Part shown: positions 22,559 to 34,923 of the stretch, piece by piece
How the letters are laid out: every line of letters begins with the position of its first letter
Numbering within the stretch: the first letter of the stretch is position 1
DNA from: Lepidurus packardi
Taxonomy: Eukaryota; Arthropoda; Branchiopoda; Notostraca; Triopsidae
NCBI GenBank assembly: GCA_023053545.1
Contig: JAKZAN010000001.1
Coordinates: 9,258,565 to 9,322,564, forward strand
Length of the DNA stretch: 64,000 bases
Direction of reading: 5' to 3'
The notes under the pieces: generated by a model
What the model saw: the letters and a program-made list of their open reading frames with translations, nothing else
Databases searched by the model: none
Told to the model about the DNA's origin: nothing
Program-made: the position numbers and the translations under genes

Positions 22559-25144
22559 ATGGTAAGCCAGATTCACTGTTGTAAAATCCCAATTGCAAGC
22601 TGACAGGTCTTGTCTTGACCTCAGTCTGCGTCACACGGACGGATAGTGACGTCATTAACTAGAAACTTCTCTTGGTGACATTTCTGATTAGGATTCCTGG
22701 ATCCGACTGTCATCAAGTATCCCATTGATCCTGGGTCTAATTATCGTGTGTTCATCATTAATTAAGGCTACTGACGTGGTAAGTATAAGTTGTTTTTACT
22801 TTTCGATTTGGCCATCCTTGCTGGGACTAATAGTCTCTGACTTCCATCCCTGTTTCCAATCTTTGTTGCGTGACTTGTGTGAGTGGCTTGTAAATCCTTC
22901 TCGAAAACTCCCTTTTTTTCTTATTAAGCTCGCGGTAGCATGCTTAAGCACGTTATGGAGCATGGTCCACGTTTTTTATCCTGCTTTTATGTCTTTTCAC
23001 AGGAGGGACTTTCAGGATACGACGAAGGTAAGTGCCAACGGATAAAAATGAAACCTTGCAAATCGTCACGCTTTTCCCCTCTTTCGGCATAGACCATCTT
23101 ACCCTATTCAAAGCAATCCATATAAAAACAGGAAAAAAATTAAAATTCGGAAAATCAAAATTCAAAATTTATAAATATATATATTTAAAATTAAAATAAT
23201 TGGAGAAATTCCGCGATTAATTTTCAGTAATATAAAAAACACAAAAGCACTCTATCTTAGATAAATTATCTTCTTGCTCTAAAAACAGAGCGTTTCTTTC
23301 ATCAGCTTACGTTAAAATAATGATTATAAATGACAGATTATCGCTCGCTCCATTACAGCGAAAAAAGTTAAAGAGTGATTCATCTTTTCTCTTTAAAACA
23401 GCTTTTCTCCCATCAGATTATGCTAAAACAGTGCTAATGCAATAAAAAAAGACAATATCACTCCGTTTTAGAGCGAATATCAGCGACATATATTTGCTAA
23501 GAAATCATGCCAGGTCTCCAATTTGAACATGATTTACTTAGATTCCTTTGATGGCTTCATTAAATAAAGGCTGTCGAATTAATATAAGAAGAAATAAACC
23601 CGTTTATGTACATAATAGAAATATGCGATCGTATCGTTTGCCGAGCTGGTCGCGAATGTCGCGTGCAATCCAACGGTTCTCCAGCCTGTGTTTGCGTTCA
23701 ATCGTGTGAGGACCACTTCGTGCCAGTTTGCGGTTCCAACGGAAAGTCTTATGACAATTACTGCCTCTTACACAAAGAAGCGTGTCACACGGAAACCCAC
23801 ATACGAGTAGTGAGCAAAGGCTACTGTGCTAAACCCAAACCTAAATTCAAGGCTGGGGAAGTCACCAAAAAGGCGTCAAAGAAGGACAAAAAACTTGATG
23901 CCGATAATTTAGCAGAACGGCCAGGTAAACTGGCACTTAGTTGACACTGTACCTTGGATAACTTATTTTTTTTTTTATTTGGGTAGTGGTTTGCTTCCAG
24001 AGTGAGCGTAATGCTTTACGCAAGGATATTTTGGCGCATTTCCGGCGTCACCAAAACGATCAATCGTGGTACCGTCCAGGCTTAACTAACAGCGAAATGC
24101 TTTGGGGACGTTTCTACAGCTGCGATACATCCAGGGATAGTATCCTTGATGCTAATGAATTCCTTAATTGCGTCAAAGACGTGGCTTCCCCTGCGAAGAC
24201 CTCATCGACGAACAATCAACTCGTCAAGTAATAAAACCTTCCTAGAACTTAATTATTATTTTCCTAGATAAACATGTTGGTATACATAGTAAACGGTTTA
24301 TGATTGTGTTTGGTTTGTCTAATTATAATTTTACTTTTAACTCATACAAAATAAACATTAGAAAGCGTATAGCTAAAAGTTAATTACTCTCACAGATTCA
24401 TGAGCATGAACCCCAGTCGGTCCTGGGGTGTTTTAAGACACATCGTATAGGCTTAGCTTCAAAGCGTTAGTTGGTTTACTTTAATACGGTTTCCAATGTT
24501 TTCAATTAAATTCATATTTAAGAAACCTAATTTTATTTACATCTAAGTACACCGCATCTATTTTTACCATAGGTTGTATGCATCCAAATAATTAACCTTT
24601 TCATTACTTAGGGCGCTTTGCGTTGATGCCATTGTAGATGAAGGCGACAAGGATTCGGATTGGAGACTGAGTTTCGAAGAATTTAAGACTATCATGAACC
24701 CCGACTTTACATCAGTTTCGAAAAGTACGCTCTCCTATAAAGGGGCAGTTATCGAATATTACCTAACTTTTCTTGTATAGTGTGTTCCCTGGAAGGGAAA
24801 AAGTTCGAAGATGGGGCCCGCACTATGGTCGATTGTAATGATTGGTAAGATCGTTAGGCCGGCAACTTGATTAAGCCCTAACACTTAATCTAATTATCTT
24901 GTAAAATTCTTCTAGCGTCTGCGCATGCGGCAGCTGGGTTTGTACATCCAAAACCTGTACTCATGAAGAAACCAAAAGCACTGACGAGCTAGATGACCTC
25001 TGGGACGACGACGATTATGAAGATAACGAAGAAAAGGACGAAGAACTTACCAACAAAGTTGCCGACGATGATGCTGACGAGGATGACGAATCCACCAAAA
25101 AGTGGCGTGAGCTCCTAGAAGAGATCAAGGTTCACTCCAACTGA
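22559..25144 (+). CDS. Fstl1: Follistatin-like protein 1
   Basis: Exons are 22559-22561 (coding only ATG before GTAAGC), 22692-22778, 23003-23027, 23619-23924, 23987-24227, 24612-24724, 24781-24844 and 24916-25144, giving 355 aa. Signal peptide around MDSWIRLSSSIPLILGLIIV. A follistatin N-terminal/Kazal module follows (CDRIVCRAGRECRV, VCGSNGKSYDNYCLLHKEAC). Then a degenerate EF-hand pair (SCDTSRDSILDANEFLNCVK and LCVDAIVDEGDKDSDWRLSF), and a VWC-like Cys motif (DCNDCVCACGSWVC). This order matches vertebrate FSTL1, a secreted glycoprotein that modulates BMP/activin-type signalling. The tail is unusually acidic (runs of Asp/Glu). The first-exon choice is inferred: no ATG is in frame after the acceptor at 22691, and ATG|GTAAGC is the nearest fit. 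Confidence 0.88.
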
Positions 25145-26864
25145 GAATACTTTGAGATTACAGCTCTGCTGGCATACTATAGCCAAAAGGAGAGAAATTA
25201 AACGAAAAGCTTGAAAAAAATAATGCTAGCCTAACGCAATGCCAAGATACTAGCCAGTGCCATCTAACTTGTCGACTTTTAACATGTTTCTTCAAGAAAA
25301 TGCCTGATTAACCCAACTCTTGAGCGTTTTCTGTCATTTTTTCCTTTTAATTTCTGCTTTTTATATGAGCTGTATACCCTCGAATCTTCTTTTAACTTGA
25401 TTCAGTTCACCCTTATACTTACTATCTTACAGATAAAAGACCTTGTTTAATGCGTAACATTTTTTAGCGTCGTACTTTTTCAATTTAGTTAAGACAAAGG
25501 TTTCGAAAATGGTAGCCAGTTTGAATCAATAAGAAACCCAGCATGCATTGGCCCCACTTTTCTTTGACCTGGAAGTTGGAACAGTAAAAAAGGTAAAAAC
25601 CTGGATGGGGAGTCACGACTCGTGGAATATTGCCTGTAAAACGAAAATAGGGAAATTGAAGTACCAAATAAATCTCGGAAGCCCAGATTCGCTTTCTTTG
25701 TACATGTTTCTTTAAAACGCAGAAAAGTAAATGGAAGGGAAAAAGCGGATACCATGTTTTTAGAAAGATAATTAGCCTTAAACGTCTACATTTCCATACA
25801 AATGGCATGCCATTGGCTACGAATCCACTTGAAGTGCTATACAATATATCCAGTGCATAATTCTATTTCTTTTCAATCTTTAAAGATATAAGAAACCATT
25901 TGTTGTATCAAATTTGACCTTTGAAATTAAACTAAAAGGGAACGTAATGAATTTCGAAAATAAATGTCTCCTTTCGTGCAAAGAACGAAGAAGTTGACAG
26001 CTTGAAAAATATTCTCCGTTTTAGGATTTGAATAAAACTTCAATATTTCTAACAATAAAGCTAACTGACGCAGGATTTTCTTCTTGAATGGGAATTGGAG
26101 AAAATAGGATGGAAAGACGTGTTTATTGGAATGACTCAAACCGCAATACAATGTTTCAGTCTCGCATAAAGGAAGAGGGGAAATTATGTTCAAGAATTAT
26201 ACTGAGTAAAAAAAAAGTCCAAGAAAGGGGAGAAGAATATCTTTCAAATAGGGTACATGGTAAAAATTGTTCTCAGGTTCTATCAACGAATGAAAGATTG
26301 TCTCTGGAGAAGGGGAGATTATTTCGAGATCGCTATTAGTTTGAATATTTTGCGGCAGTGCTCTTCTTTTGCTCAATAACTTGGGCAGTAATATTATAGT
26401 CGTAAAAAGACTAAATGCGTCGTGGATTAGGTTTACAACTTCCACTCAAAATGGCATTCAATTTGTGTAGCCACAATAAAACTTCCTACGCAGCTTTTAA
26501 GCTGCCTAGTTTCAAACTTCCACACATTTGATCATCCAAGTTTGGAAAACCAAACACTCGAGAAAGAAAGCAGAAAAAGAAGCCCATATTTTAGGAGAGG
26601 AACATGGAGGTAAACACGATGTAAACTTTTGTAAGGTAAATATTTTGGACCAAGAAAATGAGAAGAAAGTGAGAAGATGGGAGAATTGAAGAAAAGACTC
26701 TCTCAAGAAGGATTTTTTTCGGGGCGAATCAGAAATGCTAATCCAAACTTAAGAAACGATAATATGACGTCCCTGTGATAAAGACCACGCCGATCGTTTC
26801 CATACTCGACGCTTTTGTTTCTTTCCTTTTACAAAGTAGGTTACAGAAAGGTTTGTGCAACTAA
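25145..26864. other. Convergent intergenic region between fstl1 and igl
   Basis: Holds the two 3' UTRs. Short open stretches on both strands lack motifs. Nothing further supported. Confidence 0.4.
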
Positions 26865-28720
26865 TTAAGGGTTCGACTCTGGTGACTTGTCGATAGTTTC
26901 CATAACTTCCTTTCGGGCCATATGTCCTCTGAATGACGCTTGGATCTTCACAGCGGCTTTGTTCAAGTTAGGATCTGACAAGTCCACGTCCAGCTCCTCA
27001 TCTCCAGAGCCCTGTCAAAGAAAGGAAAAGATTAAGGGAAAAAAGATAATGAGACCAAAATCCTTCGGTCTTAAGATTCTTTGAGGCTGAGAAGCTTCGT
27101 TGATGTACCTTCGAATCCAGTTTTTCCAACTGCTTGCTCAAATCGGTTTCTTGCTTCACCTTCTCGGCTTGTTTTCGCGCGACATGCCCACGAAACGTGG
27201 CTTGGATTTTGGTTGCTGCGTGCTCCAAATCGCCTAGAGAAGACACCAAAATTGGACATTAGACAACTATACCATGACTTTATATAGAACAGGAAAAAAG
27301 TAAAACAATTTTTTTCCTCAAGGCAAATTGCACTTTTAGGCCCCTATTTGTAAGTTCTCTTCGAACCTTAATAACTTGCAATATTAAAAAAGCTTCTGCT
27401 TTCCAATTTCGGTTTTTAGGGCCCAGTTTTAGGACTTGAAGAGTATTGATTAAGCTTTGCGAGAACCCCAGGGCTTGGAACTTGGCGGAATAGAGGGGAG
27501 CTGACGGAAACACGCCCGCGGTGTAGTGTGTAGTATGTGTGTCTGTGCCTGGGAGTTTCTTCTTCAACTTTTTGTTGGGTAATACATAGCTTATGCATGG
27601 CACGGCACCACCAACGTGCTATTCAGAAGTCGATAATCGGCCAAGCTCAGGCCTGGTACAGGGAACATTCAAGGGACACGAAATAGCACTTCCCAGGTTT
27701 TCTTTTCGATCAAAAGTTATTGCTTTTGTCTAATCAAACTGCTCGGATTCCTGTTTTCAAAACCTAGAGTCTCTCCTTGATCGATCTTGACTTTCCTTCA
27801 GAAATAGACCAGCTTCTATAAAAGAGGAGTAACAAAAGAACACAGCTAACCGAAAAAAAGAGAAGACGCTGCGCGACCAACAGATACACTCGTTACGACG
27901 TGGTAGATTAGGTTTTATTTGCAAAAAAATAAAAGTTGTGCCTTCGCATTGCTGGGACTTTAATGAGACAAAGGCGCTGACTGGGCAGCGTCTTGTCACG
28001 CTTGGACCATCTAACGCAAGCAAGAGAAGGCAGATTGCAATAGTGCATTAGGCTAGGAGGCAGCGAACATATATAATAAGAATACAAACGCTCCCTAGCG
28101 TCGAGCTTTGCTGCAAATTTCGATTTAGCTTAAACTTAAAGCTCCTTTAAAGTTAATTCACATATTCCAATAAAAAAAAAGATTAAATGAACCGAGTTTA
28201 ATGCCTAGATTGTACCTATGTCCTAGGATAAATACTTGAATCCGCAAGTAAAATCGTAAAATATAACTAAACGTAAATTGCTGTGTTTATTTTAGTTAGT
28301 TTTCAGCTAAGTAAGGTATACGACTTGAGGTTTTACAACTATTCTAAGTTATTCTATATGGTTTACCAATTTTATATACACTTTTAAATATTTTAGAGAC
28401 ATACTTAACGTTTTCACAGCAGGCTTCAGCAATTCATTGCTTCAACAAGCTAAACTATAACCGAAAACAAATAAAACAAGTATAAAGAAACATAAATTGT
28501 TAGCAAACCATATTGGTCTTAAGAAAACGTAACCTTACTTATTTATAAGAGTGAATAATAAGTATAGAACTATTAATTAAATTTAAAAAACACAGGATGA
28601 TTGGGTAACCTTCGAAAAGTTGAGACTATATTAGATTTCAAAGTGTGCAATAACTTGCGTGCAAAGTAAAGTTAGGACATTCGTTGTTTGTCTAAATTTC
28701 TCCCTTTAAGAGAAAAATAG

Positions 28721-28783
<63 letters not shown>

Positions 28784-30700
28784 GTTTTGACGTTCACGCA
28801 ATTGCAAAAACTAGGAAACAAGAGAAAATAATGGGAGGGGTATTACTCACCTACATCCTCTGGATTAATCTCCATGACTTCTTGTAGTGTGTGAGCCAGT
28901 AGTAGCTTCCCAGATTCTTTTTCAGCACTTAGAGCATTCCTGGCTGCGGCTGGTACCAGCAGCACGGTTCCTGACTCTAGAAAGAAGAAACCCAAACATA
29001 TACGGGTTCAGTATAAAAATAGAGAGAGAGCTATATAAACTTTGTTAGTATATTAACTCTTCCCATGGTAACAATTCTTTTTGGGCTGACTACAGGCGCA
29101 CGCAGTGAGTAAAATACCGTTTAATTGCTGGCGGTGTTAGTGCGTGCCAGTACATTTCTGTGTATCTCCCTTGATTTACATTGCGAGCAAATGGATCAAT
29201 AAGACGTAGAGCTCGTGGAACACGGCAAGGAAGAAAAAAGAAAAAGATCCTCATTTTTTTCATTCGCCGGTGAAAGTCAGGCCCAAAGCCTTCTCGTCCA
29301 CAAAAAAGAAAAGATACAGTATATCAGAGAGAAAACAGTTCTACCCGTAAGCCATTGATTGCACCTGCCTTAATGAAACATGATAGACAGCCCCTCGAAC
29401 AGCGACTTTGCTGATTAATGGTTCGCTCCGAACCTTTTATAACCTATCAAAGTTCCTTAACAAATGGGAGTGGGTGCTAAAAAGAAAATACATTAAAGGA
29501 AGAAAGTTACTTCGTGAACAATACTAGGAGGAAGCAAACAAGGTAAGAAAAATGAGAGGAAGTGGTGAATCGAGCACACAAAAAGAAAGTTTCTTTGACA
29601 GACAAGTTATTGGTAGTTGCCTGGCAACTATCCAGGTCGCCACCCTCACTGAATCGAATTATTGATAGATGTCTGTCGCTATTTAGGACAGGTAATATAC
29701 CCTAAGCAATAATTAGGTCCTTTTAGAGCTGACTTGGGTGACAATTCTTGAGTTAAAAGCAAAATGTTGCATCACTGGGAACTTAAATAGATATTTGAAG
29801 CATGCAAACATACGATTATCGTTGGCAATCATCACTTTGAACCGATTAAAAAGAGCATTTTTTTCTTTCTTAGGTCTTAATTAATTTTGTACCTTTTGAT
29901 CCAGCAACTGAAGAGATTCGGAATGGCTTGTGGAATGTGGAGGGGAAATGTAGTAAATATTCAGGAAACTGGAGTTTTGAGTACTCGTGGAGCTATTTTT
30001 GACCCGTACCCGAGAACTAGGATAACCAACAAGGTCCAAAGCTGGCGGCACCAATAATGGATGGGAACGGTAACAAAACTGACGCGTGAATAAGGTAAAG
30101 CGAAGCCTGCGCTAAGGTGCCTGAGAGGGGCATGACATGCGCATACCTTATTGTTTTCCTTTTTTCCGAAAGTTTTCGATTTTTCTAACAAATTTTAGGG
30201 TACATTGTACAACTGGTTAAAGTCAACTTTCCTAGCCTTATCTGAGACTGTACAATTCCAGAAGTTATTTTAGGTTTAAAGTGAATCGAAACTAAAATTA
30301 TTATTTGTTTTGACTAACAGCGTCGAGAAGCTGTAACATTTGGTGACGACCTATTTTTGTTTTTATATTTGGTGCAAAAAGATCTCAGTGGAGCCTCATC
30401 GATCGCCCTGGAAGAGGCTGGTGGGCGTACGTATGGGATATAATCCATCAATATGGGTTACTTAATGTCTACTTTGCGATTACATTTGTAAGAGATTGGC
30501 TTTAGGGTTCCAAAATTGACCATAAACTTACAACCTAAGAACTTAGAATGTTTGGTTGTATATAGATTGATCATGCGATAAATTACGTGACTCATACGAA
30601 TATACTATAGTGACGTCATCTAGCGTGTACTGTGTAATTTACCTTCATTAGTCTCCACGCTGTTGGTGTTCTCAGGCGATTTGCTTATGTGACAACCCAT
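26865..30700 (-). CDS. igl: Igloo / neurogranin-GAP-43-like IQ-motif protein
   Basis: On the minus strand, exons are 30643-30700, 28851-28976, 27109-27233 and 26865-27011, giving 151 aa with all splice phases matching. The start [12 protein letters not shown] has Gly2 and Cys3, fitting N-myristoylation and palmitoylation and membrane anchoring. Two IQ motifs follow, [17 protein letters not shown] (about residue 70) and [17 protein letters not shown] (about residue 120). Drosophila igloo and vertebrate neuromodulin/neurogranin are small neuronal proteins that bind calmodulin through such motifs, and the FRGHxARK core is characteristic. Intron 1 is 1.7 kb and intron 2 contains a long (TC)n tract. 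The gene is convergent with fstl1. Confidence 0.9.
28724..28781. repeat. (TC)n microsatellite in an igl intron
   Basis: About 29 uninterrupted TC/CT units, 70 bases downstream (genomically left) of exon 2 of igl. On the transcript strand it is (GA)n. Confidence 0.95.
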
Positions 30701-31173
30701 CTTTCGTTAATCAAGTCGCAGTTGGGTTCAAACTTACAGGTATTAAGTTTTCAGGAAAGTTGAGATGAATCTCAAGACCCGAATCTCGTCAATTCCACAA
30801 GCACAATGAAAAGCTTCGCATGGAATTTTTCACGAGTTGAAACAACAATACAAATTTAATTGCACTGACTAATCTACAGGTAGGGCAAGCCTAGTTAGAA
30901 GGTATTTCAGATGAGTAACGCAAATTCAACTTTAAAATCACAATTACATGTTTTAATATAACCAGGAACAGAGTGTAGATTCTCGAGGACCCACGAGGAG
31001 ACAAGTATTATCCCAGGGCGTGTACAGCTTTAGCACAATTCGTATAAGAGGCATGCGCAGCGCTTTTCAGTCCAGGGCTAGACGCACTTTGTGCTAATTA
31101 ATTCAAGAATGCGTCAAGGACTTTCCGCATACAAGTCAAAGGTCATTCCAATTCTTCCGTAACTTAAGTCGAC
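30701..31173. other. Divergent promoter region between igl and the RR cuticle gene
   Basis: The 5' flank of both genes. Only the TATA box at 31174 could be singled out. Confidence 0.4.
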
Positions 31174-31180
31174 TATAAAA
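31174..31180 (+). promoter_or_regulatory. TATA box of the RR cuticle gene
   Basis: TATAAAA, 88 bases upstream of the ATG at 31262. Confidence 0.65.
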
Positions 31181-31261
31181 TGACCAGAAAGTCTGATGAA
31201 AGCACCAAACGGATCTCAAGCCTTCAACCCCTAACAAGAAGCTCAAGCTTGGATCGCAACC

Positions 31262-32006
31262 ATGATTTTCTGTCAGGTAAGAAAGTTGCCTCCTCTAAAA
31301 AATACAGCATTCAAGTATAAGCATTTAAAACGTATTTTTTTTTAAATATTCTGAATTGCTAATAATTTTGTATGCGTCTTAGATTACTTTTTTTTTGGCG
31401 GTTGCTATCTTCGCCAAACACTGCGAAGCGAGCCAGTACGAGTCTTACAAGCCGCCAAGCACACAGTACAACAAACAACCGTACAATCCTCAACCATATG
31501 CTCCACCCCACCAGCAATATGGTACACCTTACAAACAGTCTTACCAAGACACTTACGCCGTGGTAAGGAAAAAAATAAAAATACTCTTTTAAATACATTT
31601 TTTTACGCAGATCTAAACTTGAATTTATTCTTTCTAGCCTGCTAACTACGATTACAAGTATGCGGTGAACGACTACTACGGAAACCAGCAATCGAAACAT
31701 GAGGAACGTGACGGGTATACAACCAAGGGCGAGTACACCGTATTGCTACCCAATGGGCTGCTTCAGAAGACCAAGTACGTCGCTGACGAGTATGGATACC
31801 GGGCGGATATTACTTACGAAGGCGGGGCACAAGGAAGTTACAGACAGCCAGGCGCTGCTTACGTCCCACTTGGAAAAGTATACGCTGCTAGCTATGTCCC
31901 TAAACCTGCTTACCAACGTCTAATACCCCCCTACGACGTACCTAAACCGCAGCATTACGCACCTAAACCAAGCTACAGACTTCCTGCCTACCCTAAACCC
32001 TACTGA
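31262..32006 (+). CDS. Cuticular protein with RR (chitin-binding type 4) domain
   Basis: Exons are 31262-31276 (only MIFCQ), 31383-31562 and 31638-32006, giving 187 aa. The signal peptide spans the first intron (MIFCQ|ITFFLAVAIFAKHCEA). A Tyr/Pro/Gln-rich linker follows, then an extended Rebers-Riddiford domain: YDYKYAVNDYYGNQQSKHEE, RDGYTTKGEYTVLLPNG and TKYVADEYGYRADITYEG. The C-terminus is rich in Tyr/Pro/Lys and ends RLPAYPKPY. RR domains bind chitin, so this is a structural exoskeleton protein. Confidence 0.92.
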
Positions 32007-32715
32007 ACTATTTGATTACCTGTGAATTTTCAAGGTATGTGCACTCATGTAAATGCGAATATTTCTAAGAAATACAATTATTAGTCACATTTAAACATTT
32101 CGAAATTTTTCCAAATCTAGCGCATGCAACAATTTAGTGATAATGACATACTTTTTTAAAAGGGCTTCTACTGCGTAATTTGTGTGCCAAGCTTTGGCTT
32201 GTTGTTCGGAGTTACATTAAAAAAATGGTAAACATGTCTAAATACTCTTTAAAAATCAACATGCACTTCTCCTATAGCTATGCCCCTAAACATGCTTAAG
32301 AAGCCCCTGAAAACAGGTACACCCCTGTAGGAGAACTAATTTTACCAACCAATTATACGTTAAGCAAAATTTCTACACGTGCTCACATTTTGTACCAAAT
32401 AGCAAACTGATCACTATTCTACCAAGTTTAATGATAGATAAGTGAAAGCGAAATTCAAGTAGTTTCTAATTTTACTTGCAAACTAAACATAAAATAGAGA
32501 CAGATATGATTGAAGTTTAAAGGCAGAATAATCTTCACCATCTCTAAGGAATTATGGTTACTGTGAATGGTCCTTCTATTATAGCGAAAACAAGTACGGA
32601 AGGAAGGTCACCTGGGTAGATTTGTGAGCTTAAATTTCTATCATCCGCATATTTTAAAATCAGTTTTGTGAGCTTATATATATATTCGAAAATGCCAAAA
32701 CAACAGCCACGGGAG
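32007..32715. other. Intergenic
   Basis: AT-rich sequence between two cuticle genes. No gene or repeat supported. Confidence 0.35.
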
Positions 32716-32723
32716 TATATAAA
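32716..32723 (+). promoter_or_regulatory. TATA box before the broken KP-repeat gene
   Basis: TATATAAA in the context GGGAGTATATAAACGCC, as in the array genes at 48650. The gene it serves no longer has a clear signal-peptide exon. Confidence 0.6.
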
Positions 32724-32819
32724 CGCCACGCTCGTCATCCAGCTTCATCATTTTGTTCAAAGGAACAATCAGAGAAGAAACTAAGCCATCTAGCCTAACA
32801 ATCCGAGTTAGAGACCAAG

Positions 32820-33717
32820 TTGTTCAAGAGAAGCATAGCAATTCTGCCGCAATCATGCAATTCAAGCAATCACGCAAACGCAATCATGCGTTTTCGTTTG
32901 GCTTATACTTACCATGACATTTTTTGCGGCAGAATTGCGGCCGTACTTTTTTGCGAAGAAAAACCTTACGAAGCAAAGCCTCACGAACAAAAGCCATACG
33001 AACATAAACCTTACGAAGAAAAACGTTACGAACATAAGCCTTACGAACATAAGCCTTATGAATCAAAACCTTACGAAGAAAAGCCCTACGAACAGATCCC
33101 GGAAGGGGGTGTGTATCCGGCTGGATACGCACCCCCTTCGTCTTACGAAAGCAAGCCAGAGTACCCCACGGAGAAAAGACCTACGAAATCCCTGCCTATG
33201 AGCCTCAACCCACCTACAAGATCTACGAAACCACTTACGCTCCGACCACTTATGAAACTACGACACCCTACACACCCGCCTATCCAACTTACAAAACTAC
33301 CACTCCTTACGCTCCAGCTTACGAAGTCAAAATTGAAAATTATCCTTCGACCGCTACATATGCTTTACCCCCTGCATACAAGACTAATGATTACAAACCG
33401 CAACGGAGCTACCCCGCTCCAGTCAAAGCCTACAACCCCTCTTACCCTGCTCCTGTGAAAAAATACAATTCCGTTCTTTATGTAAGACCAGCCACCAAGC
33501 CCTACCAGCCTGCTCCGAAAGTCTTCAGCCCAGTTCCCAAGTCTTACACCGGGCTAAAGGCCTCCACTTACCCTACCCCACTTACCCTGCCCCAAAGGCC
33601 TCTGTGTATCCCGCTCAAAAAACGCCCTACGATCGTAAAGCCTACGCCCCTCGAAAGACCTCCGGCAACTATGCCCCTCGAAGGAAGTACGCCCCCGCCG
33701 CAGCGCAAAGTTATTAG
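32820..33717 (+). pseudogene. KP-repeat cuticle-type gene, frameshifted
   Basis: From about 32950 the frame reads EEKPYEAKPHEQKPYEHKPYEEK-type repeats, then AGYAPPSSYESKPEYPTEK. The frame is then lost at about 33172 (one base fewer than the antisense copy at 11.35 kb). In the next frame it continues TYEIPAYEPQPTYKIYETTYAPTTYE to about 33590, where it shifts again and ends KYAPAAAQSY at TAG 33715-33717. No normal signal-peptide exon is visible: the 5' part lies between 14-base inverted repeats (CAATTCTGCCGCAA) and may be inverted. Two frameshifts plus a missing leader suggest a pseudogene. Sequencing error cannot be ruled out. Confidence 0.7.
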
Positions 33718-34808
33718 TACTGTTACTGTGACACCTGCAATTTTTTATAAAAGCTTGCATTTTTTTTTCTCAAAATAAAAATGTTTATATAAATTATGTA
33801 TTCCTTTATCACAAGTCTGTTATGCAAGCATTAATCCCTTCCTCTATTTCACCACCGGATTTCAGGTTTAGCGATGCAAAATAAAAAGACTATATAAATA
33901 TATACATAAGTGTAAGATTTCTCTTTCTAAGCACTTATTTCGTCGAGAACACTAATTCGCACTTCAAAACCACTCGGGATTAGAAAAGAAAATATTATAT
34001 CTGACGTTTTCCCGAGTAATGAAAAAAGAATGCCGTATTGTGAGCTCTTGATTGGTGAGTAAATAGTTAGCTGGGTTCGAAAGCGATGAAATTTTTGATT
34101 GTTTGTGGTACTCCTTGTATCAGTGACTCGCGGATAAATGGCCCTTGAGTCGTCCAAACTAATTTGACAATAATGTCTCAGTTTTGTAATGGCCTTGGTT
34201 TATTTGTTAGAGAAGGGAGCGGCAAGGTCTTGTTAATTTGTGGTATACATAATCACCATACTGTAATTACATGTTAGGTTAAATTTATGAGTGTATACTT
34301 TTATGTGTAAACGTGTACAAAATATTTGAAATTATATTTTCCAGAAATACTAAATCAACAATATTCGATAAAACATACTGGCCATAGTATAAATTCACAT
34401 AAATTGTTTCACTAAAAGCTCTAATTTATTAATCTTTCTTCAATCTCTAATACACTAAATTAGATTAAACGTAGATTACAAGATACAAACTAAACATCAC
34501 AAAATCGATGAAAGCTTGCGATGGTATGTTCAAGATATTTTCTTAATCTTTCCTTTCCCCGTTAATTGCTAATCCAGGAATTTTTCCGGTATTACACATT
34601 TACCTTTTTGACATTACATAAAGAGCTGTTGACAAAACGAAAAAAAAAATTGAAAGGAATTTTGAACTTAAGAAATTGAGACTTCTGTGAATCCGAACAA
34701 TCCCGAGTGAATACTCTAAACTTGCTAAGGTAATGTTCCGACCTTCGGTTTCGACTAATTAAACCAAGAATGCGGCAGAGATATAATGAAACAGACGAGA
34801 GTTTGGGA
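33718..34808. other. Intergenic
   Basis: No gene supported. Bases 34680-34830 resemble the upstream regions of the array genes (AATCCCGAGTG, AAGAATGCGGCAG), so a shared promoter ancestry is likely. Confidence 0.4.
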
Positions 34809-34816
34809 TATAAATA
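34809..34816 (+). promoter_or_regulatory. TATA box of the large KP-repeat gene
   Basis: TATAAATA, 115 bases upstream of the ATG at 34924. Confidence 0.6.
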
Positions 34817-34923
34817 GAAAAGTTTTGTAGGGTTTAAGTCATCCTGTCTTTTGCGTCTGATCAAGCAAGTCACGAGGCCAAGCCACCATCTCTGTACCTC
34901 TAAAGTCAACCCATATTCTCAAC

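Noticed and set aside
22725-23045. Separate 106-codon gene upstream of fstl1
   Set aside because: It merges the fstl1 signal-peptide exon and following intron; splicing into 23003-23027 gives a proper continuation.
23060-23618. Transposon or gene inside the large fstl1 intron
   Set aside because: AT-rich with scattered palindromic words but no ends, duplication or coding motif.
28724-28781. CRISPR-like or regulatory array
   Set aside because: Simple (TC)n microsatellite with no spacers. No CRISPR array exists anywhere in the window.
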